Positions 58,935-64,000 of a DNA stretch of 64,000 nucleotides are shown piece by piece. This stretch comes from Plicaturopsis crispa FD-325 SS-3 (lineage: Eukaryota > Basidiomycota > Agaricomycetes > Amylocorticiales > Amylocorticiaceae): contig KN832554.1 of assembly GCA_000827205.1 (NCBI GenBank), positions 3,012,936-3,076,935 of the forward strand, in the 5' to 3' direction. Position 1 is the stretch's first letter; each line of letters starts with the position of its first letter. The notes under the pieces are model-generated. The model had not been told where the DNA came from. It ran no database searches and was given only the letters and a program-made list of their open reading frames with translations. The position numbers were made by a program, and so were the translations under genes.

Positions 58935-59726
58935 CTATACATCCTGCCGACGAAGGTCAAGTAGACCCTTCATCAGGAGCTGCACCTCGAGAACTGCGTT
59001 GACCGAATGGCTGAGCGGTGTTTCTTGCGTATTCTGTACGGGTGATGCAGTCTTTACTTCGACCTCCCACAGTGTGTCCGTGTGCGCTGGTATGGGCTGC
59101 TGGGTTCTCGGGTCAACCTTGGAATATGCATACTGGTCAGTGACTATTATTTCTATTATTTGACGGCAAGTCTAGAACCAAGCGTACTTGTTCTTGTTGG
59201 AACATCTGGATAAGTAGGGTCCCTCTTCGGAATACATATCCACGCTTGTAGATTTGGGAACGCCGTCTGCATACGCGTCGGAATAAGTCAGCGCGCTGCG
59301 AACCGAACCTTTTGGTAGTACGCACATATACCCCAAACCAGATGCAAAGCTCAGCGCGTCGCCAATAACTTGACAGGTCGCCCACGGACGAACCGTAGCT
59401 TCAGGGTGCACCCTAACGCTCTCGGGCTTCAGGTACGAGTACAGTATCCTGTTTTTAGGAAGGTTGAGCTCGTTACTCCGTGGCCTCGCGAAGAACACAA
59501 CGCACCAACCCGATTCCTCTTCCGTCAGCTCCTTCTTAGCGCGCAGCATCACTGGCTCGTTTCCCTGGTCGCGCTGGAATTGCGCATCGAAAGGCTCGTA
59601 CACGATCTCCCGCGAATGCATAGGATGCGAGGACTCGCTATGAATTGTGATGCGGTTTAGGATGGCCTTGAGGTCTCGGGAGAAAAATTCGCCAAAGAGC
59701 GCGACTTCGTAGAAGTGAGATGACAT
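58935..59726 (-). CDS. MED18: Mediator complex subunit 18
   Basis: Exons 59726-59332, 59266-59188 and 59117-58935 give 218 residues. The N-terminus MSSHFYEVALFGEFFSRDLK is the Med18 start (Y-E-x-x-L-F-G). The middle has ESGWCVVFFARPRSNE and ATVRPWATCQVIGDALSF; the C-terminus rebuilt over two introns reads SQIYKRGYVFRRGTLLIQMF, then QQEQVDPRTQQPIPAHTDTL, WEVEVKTASPV and LEVQLLMKGLLDLRRQDV. Med18, with Med20, sits on the Mediator head and contacts RNA polymerase II. The first acceptor was chosen because it restores IYKRGYVFRRGTL, the family core. Length is normal. Confidence 0.92.
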
Positions 59727-60100
59727 TTCTGCAGGTGGGCGAGTTCAAAATGAGACCTTCGCCTGTATTCTTCAATACCGATCCTTGAAGAATTCTGCAC
59801 TTGTCACTGTCAGTGATTTGAAGACAATCCAGTAGTAGACTCGAGCAACAGATGAGCCGCAGTGCAGGAAAGCCAACACAGGGGCTATTTCATTGCAGAT
59901 CTTATCGGATCGTCCGCGGGCCGGGAGACTCCCAGCAGGCGTATGATACTCGAGTTCATACGGTCTCGAGGCTACAGTGGTCTACTTACTACCAAGTACA
60001 CAAGCTATCGGTATGTACGCCTCTTGTGCATCTAACACTTCAATTCTCTTGCCAAATGTATTGAGAGTCATCGAGGACGGTTTTTCTAGGCTGTATCGCA
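59727..60100. promoter_or_regulatory. Divergent region MED18/polyol dehydrogenase
   Basis: 374 bp between opposed start codons with no supported ORF. Confidence 0.45.
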
Positions 60101-61252
60101 ATGGCGACTACGACCACGACCGCGGCGACAGCCTCGGACAGCGCGCGGACAAACCGCTCCGTCGTCCTTCTCAAGCCGAAATCGATTGAGATACAAGACA
60201 GAGCACCGCCCGCCCTCACACGCCCAGATGATGTCCTCGTGCAGGTGCATGCGACTGGCATATGCGGCAGCGACATGCACCAATACGAGGATGGTGGCAT
60301 CGGCACGTCTGTCATAACATCTCCCCTTACTCTCGGCCACGAGTCTGCAGGCCTTGTCATTGCCGTTGGCTCTGACGTGAGCAGCGTAAAGGTCGGCGAT
60401 CATGTCGCCATAGAGCCTGGCTATCCGTGCAGAAAGTGCACACCGTGCAAACGGGGTGACTTGGCGTGCTGCGAGAATGAACGCTACTCAGGTGTGCCCC
60501 CAACGCACGGATCGCTGTGTCAGTACCTGGTGATCGCGGAGGATGCTGCGGTCAAGATGCCCTACTCTATTCCATGGGAGCACGCGGGCTGCATCCAGCC
60601 GCTCGCGATCGCCGTTAATATATGTCGACGCGCATCCATCCGCGCCCACCAGACCGTCGCCGTCTTCGGCGCAGGGCCTATCGGTCTGCTGACTATGGCA
60701 GTTGCGCGTGCCTATGGTGTCGCACTTATCATTGCTTTTGACATAAACCCCAAACGCGTCGCCTACGCCCAAGCGCACGACGCTGACTACGCTTTCCTCG
60801 TGCAAAAGCGACCGGCTGGCGCAGATCCCATGGAGTATGCGCGTGCTGAGGCTGCGCGAGTTATCGCAGCGGTAGGGGAGAAAGAGGCGCAGAAAGGAGG
60901 CAAGGGTATTCCGCGAGGCGTCGATGTAGTGGCGGAGTGCTCGGCGGACGAGCAGGCGATGCAGGCGGGCATCACTCTGTGTAGGCCGAGCGGGGTCTTC
61001 TGCCAAGTCGGACTTGGGACGACGCTCGCGACTATTCCGATGCTGCAAGTAGCGCAAAAGAGTCTTGACGTTCGTGGTCTCCTCCGCTACTCCGCCGGCT
61101 GCTTCCAGGATGCCGTGGACCTCCTCGCGCGCCGGGCAGTGGTGCTCGATGACTTTGTCACTGCAACGTACCCGCTGACGGACGCGGCGAATGCGATAGA
61201 CGCCGTGAAGAGGGCGGAGGACATCAAGGTTGTAATATTGAATCAGCTTTAA
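60101..61252 (+). CDS. Zinc-dependent polyol dehydrogenase (sorbitol/xylitol type)
   Basis: Intronless, 383 residues, unlike its neighbours. Medium-chain dehydrogenase: catalytic zinc ligands in ATGICGSDMH and TLGHESAG, the four-cysteine structural zinc site in EPGYPCRKCTPCKRGDLACC, and the Rossmann motif VFGAGPIGLLTMAVA. The pattern fits sorbitol or xylitol dehydrogenases that oxidise polyols with NAD to ketoses. An acidic residue follows the second strand (IIAFDINPKRV), which favours NAD over NADP. In most family members a Glu in VEPLSVAVH helps the catalytic zinc site; here the segment is CIQPLAIAVN, with Gln. About 18 residues around PAGADPMEYARAEAARVIAA form an inserted helix. Exact substrate is undetermined. 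Confidence 0.9.
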   Translation: MATTTTTAATASDSARTNRSVVLLKPKSIEIQDRAPPALTRPDDVLVQVHATGICGSDMHQYEDGGIGTSVITSPLTLGHESAGLVIAVGSDVSSVKVGDHVAIEPGYPCRKCTPCKRGDLACCENERYSGVPPTHGSLCQYLVIAEDAAVKMPYSIPWEHAGCIQPLAIAVNICRRASIRAHQTVAVFGAGPIGLLTMAVARAYGVALIIAFDINPKRVAYAQAHDADYAFLVQKRPAGADPMEYARAEAARVIAAVGEKEAQKGGKGIPRGVDVVAECSADEQAMQAGITLCRPSGVFCQVGLGTTLATIPMLQVAQKSLDVRGLLRYSAGCFQDAVDLLARRAVVLDDFVTATYPLTDAANAIDAVKRAEDIKVVILNQL

Positions 61253-63045
61253 ATAAACTGAAGCAAGTCAACGCAATTATACGAGGCTATATATCGGTAG
61301 CGGCGCAAGCACCAGTCCCCGACTCTCTGTGGGCTCATCAGCACAAATGGCCCGTCGCAAATATACTCGAGACTGTGCATTGACTTAGACAGACTGGCAC
61401 CACCAGGTGCAAAATACGAACGCTGACTGAGACAAGTGACTGATTTAATACATCATCTGAAACCATATCGACACTTTGCAGACTCGTCCCCGTCGTTGCC
61501 AGACTCCAAACTGAGTGTTGAGATCGTGGTCCTTGTAAAACCCGTCATCCTGTAAGTAGCTGGAAGGAAAGCGCCGCCTGCGACCTCGAGTTCTGCGTCG
61601 ACCATCCCGAGCCTGTGAATGTTGCAAGGCAGATGAGACCCTGCACGTAGACCTGTACCTGGTATCTTAGCTACCTTAAAGCTGGCGGACGCAGAGCAGC
61701 GGCTTGCGACAGAACGCCGCAAATATTGTGAAATACAACGCACAAAGAATTCCGCGTCAGTAGGAGTCGAACGGGCGACGCGCTGCGACGCGTTAAGGGT
61801 ATTTCAACTTTCCCACGCCGTTTCGTCCTCTGGTGAAGAGAAAATTTTATCTCCCTGGACAAACCCTCCCTCTTGTACTAAGAGAGTCGGGGATCGTCTA
61901 CGTCGCAGACCCTTTTCGCATAATCGTGCACCCACGCCCTCCTGGCCTGTGCTATAGCCGCGGATAATAATCGCATCCACAATAACACGAGTGCAGTCGC
62001 TGACAATCACCTATTTGAATGCGAGATTGAAGATGGGCATATACTACACCTGTGATTCCCACATATCGTGGCTAGTTAGCCTTGCTATCGACCCCCCTAT
62101 CGCCTGGCTAAGTAGCCAGCGTTTGACGTACGTACCGCGTCTCCCAATAATTCCTCAATATCTCTTGTGAGCACTTGTCAAATTTTGAGTGAGGGCAGCA
62201 CGCTAACAGCCCATCAGGTACTGATTGATGGCGTGCCGTGCGGCACGGTGCCGCCCCGCCTTTGCCTGTCGCGAGCGCGCGACTCGCCGCGCTCGAGCGC
62301 GTCGGTGACTCCGTCCTCGCTGTCGTCGTCAGTGAGCTCGACTTGCTGCCTTAGTTTTATTCCGTTTCCCTGGTTTCTTTTGCAGTGGTGTGATGTTATA
62401 CTCTGTAAACACAATACTAATACATGCACTTGACCACTGCAAACACAAAGTAATATATAATCGCAACAAGAAAGGTGCGAGCCCTCAGCCCGGCACTTAG
62501 TTACCTTAGCACGGGCAGCACGGGCATACACACAGAAGTCCTGAATGGGACCGCCGCAGTGTGGGCATGGGACACAAGCGCCGTCGAGGCCCGAGGGTTT
62601 GCCGTCTTTGCAATGCCGGTGTGTTTTCCGCTCATGTCGAGGGGCGCAGTGTATTGTGAGGCGAGTTGTGAGACTCGGTCGTGTAGGGAGCTCGTGAGGG
62701 TGTGGTGCAGCAGCAGGAGAAAGGGATGGGCTCACCGAAGGGAGAAACTGTAGTCTCTGGACCCTCCCTGAGCGGCATATGAAGCCGTAGGCAATGACAT
62801 GCGGCAGCCTTGAGGCCTCGACGACACATATCGAATGCAGGGCAGACCCCAGTGGCAGTGATGAATGGAGGGTGGGCAGTAGCGGACGTGTGTTGAGCCC
62901 ATGTCGAGCCTGTGTCAAATCTATGTCGGATGATAGCGAACCATAGCGAACAAGTGCGGGAGTGTCGGACTATGTCGAACTCGATGTCGAACGCGATGTC
63001 GAACGCATGTCGCACTAATGTCGAACGCGGTCAATACGCCTGTGC
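61253..63045. other. Gene-poor region downstream of the polyol dehydrogenase
   Basis: No accepted gene. A 234-codon minus-strand frame at 62214-62918 contains a short Cys-rich piece (ACVPCPHCGGPIQDFC) but no known domain, and its 5' part overlaps repetitive sequence. A plus-strand GC palindrome (GTGCCGTGCGGCAC) occurs near 62235. Confidence 0.5.
62972..63030. repeat. Short ATGTCGAAC-type minisatellite
   Basis: Five tandem 11-13-bp units with core ATGTCGAAC or ATGTCGCAC: 62972-62983, 62984-62995, 62996-63006, 63007-63017 and 63018-63030. More degenerate copies (ATGTCGGA, ATGTCGAG) extend about 70 bp upstream. On the minus strand it would read as repeated FDI. Confidence 0.75.
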
Positions 63046-63317
63046 AAACACAAAATAACCCATAACGTAGCGTGCAGGTCTCAGGAAATGTAGATACATA
63101 AAGCTTACGAGGACCAGAAAGGGCATTGACATTGTGCCAGTGAGATAGAGGTAGGTATCATCAGGAAAAACCTGAAAACCTAATCTTATCTAACACTTGG
63201 CTAATTAGCACAAACCTGTCTAATATAGAGGACTTTCAATAATAAGTGAGAATTAGGGTATATTTGGGACAGAGACCACAAATTTAGCACCGTTTTTAGT
63301 CCCTGCTTAGAAGGATT

Positions 63318-63528
63318 AGACCTAATTGTGTGCAATTTACACATACTTAGTATGTACACCCCCAGTTTAGCTGGTAATATATTGTCTGAATTATGAGGCT
63401 TAGCCATGTTTAGGACATATACTCATATGTTAAGGGCTAAGTTAGAGGTCTCAGACACAACTATATGTATTTTACATACACTTAGGGTGCATACATCTAA
63501 TCTAAACACCAATGTGCAGTCTGAATTA
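63318..63528. repeat. Two degenerate direct repeats offset by 135 bp
   Basis: Copy 1 about 63318-63396 and copy 2 about 63453-63528. The landmarks CTTAG (63346 and 63481) and GTCTGAA (63384 and 63519) are both offset by exactly 135 bp. Reverse-strand translations also resemble each other (NSDNILPAKLGVYILSMCKL versus NSDCTLVFRLDVCTLSVCKI), so the repeats may descend from a coding sequence with a 45-residue period. Confidence 0.6.
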
Positions 63529-63553
63529 CAGAGATCAGTACAAATTGGATGTA

Positions 63554-63730
63554 CAGTCAACGCCCGGGCTGTGAGGGGCACCCGGCTTGTGGGGGAGCTA
63601 CTTAAAAAGGTTACTTTTTGGCGCATCTGTGGAGCTTTCGAGCACGATCCACGTAAAAAGCACCAAAAATTCCCATTTATAGTGCAATCCCTCATAGCCC
63701 GGGTGCCCCTCACAAGCCGGGCGATGACTG
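63554..63730. mobile_element. 177-bp MITE-like element with 33-bp terminal inverted repeats
   Basis: Left end 63554-63586 begins CAGTCAACGCCCGGGCTGTG and the right end 63698-63730, read in reverse complement, begins CAGTCATCGCCCGGCTTGTG; 29 of 33 positions match. The element is flanked by TA on both sides (63552-63553 and 63731-63732), the target duplication used by Tc1/mariner-type transposons. The 111-bp interior has no transposase coding capacity. It appears to be a non-autonomous miniature element; the autonomous partner is not in this window. Confidence 0.75.
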
Positions 63731-63732
63731 TA

Positions 63733-64000
63733 CGTAGGACTCACTTCGACATTTTAGGCATGTTTTGCAGGCTGAGTTAGCAAGGGTACAGTGTACTACG
63801 CTTGTCTTTACACCGATAGTCCATATTAAAAGACTCAGGGTTCATTGATGATCAGATCCTGCCAGCTGCATCGGACAATGTATGAGCTGTCAAACATACA
63901 ATTCTTATTGCTATTCGACTACCTGTAAGATACATACATGTCGCACGAGCAATGCACAGCTCAGATGTACTGACTGGCATGTGCGCACGGAGGTGGCCAC
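63733..64000. other. Terminal segment, no gene seen
   Basis: About 270 bp of AT-rich sequence after the inverted-repeat element; no ORF or repeat is supported. Confidence 0.4.

Noticed and set aside
58990-59075. tRNA-like A-box (TGGCTGAGCGGT) followed by a TTCGA.CTC
   Set aside because: The ends cannot form an acceptor stem, the B-box is imperfect, and the segment codes the MED18 C-terminus on the other strand.
60101-61252. Possible recent transfer of the intronless polyol dehydrogenase from bacteria
   Set aside because: Base composition matches neighbouring genes and the protein resembles fungal medium-chain dehydrogenases; lack of introns alone is weak evidence.
61750-61830. Minus-strand T-arm-like sequence CGTTCGACTCC
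   Set aside because: No matching A-box or acceptor stem; the neighbouring CGCGTC palindromes explain the apparent folding.

Overview
The window is nuclear DNA of a filamentous basidiomycete, most likely an Agaricomycete (mushroom or polypore type). It has dense genes broken by many short introns of roughly 45-100 nt with GT-AG borders, GC-rich coding sequence, a tandem pair of multi-pass membrane proteins of the DUF6533 type (a family expanded in Agaricomycetes), and an entirely eukaryotic gene set. There are no rRNA genes, convincing tRNAs, CRISPR arrays or prokaryotic signals. About 25 protein genes can be built by hand; for most, the joined exons give an uninterrupted reading frame.

Layout. 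0.1-1.7 kb: AIM32/sucrase-ferredoxin-like protein (+). 2.6-5.6 kb: SCH9-type AGC kinase with a C2-like region (-). 5.9-6.6 kb: small glycine-rich membrane protein (-). 6.8-11.4 kb: two tandem DUF6533-like seven-helix proteins (-). 12.1-13.9 kb: DPH1 (-), facing NPC1 (+, 14.1-18.7 kb). 18.8-19.7 kb: RNPS1-like RRM/RS splicing protein (-). 20.2-36.4 kb is a strictly alternating block: C2H2 factor (-), mitochondrial flavin reductase CYC2-like (+), dihydroorotase URA4 (-), kinesin-8 (+), EMP24 (-), Ran-binding protein 1 (+), mitochondrial ClpX (-), Cactin (+). 37.1-38.6 kb: cyclin-like protein (+). 39.3-43.2 kb: ubiquitin-activating enzyme UBA1 (+). 44.3-46.8 kb: second cyclin-like protein (-). 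48.3-52.5 kb: STRIPAK subunit FAR11/STRIP (+). 53.3-54.6 kb: forkhead factor (+). 56.1-57.2 kb: DRE2/anamorsin (+). 57.5-58.9 kb: BCD1 (+). 58.9-59.7 kb: Mediator MED18 (-). 60.1-61.3 kb: polyol dehydrogenase (+). 61.3-64.0 kb: gene-poor, AT-rich tail with degenerate repeats and a 177-bp TA-flanked inverted-repeat element.

The genes are mostly conserved housekeeping functions (ubiquitin activation, translation-factor modification, pyrimidine synthesis, Fe-S assembly, nuclear transport, splicing, snoRNP assembly, transcription, sterol transport, TORC1/nutrient signalling). They do not form one pathway; their arrangement suggests shared divergent promoters, not a metabolic cluster. The least ordinary content is the duplicated DUF6533 pair with identical 5' exon lengths, the microexons (7, 15 and 20 nt), a GC-AG intron in FAR11, and the small inverted-repeat element in the tail. 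I found no clear candidate for a wholly new multi-gene system.
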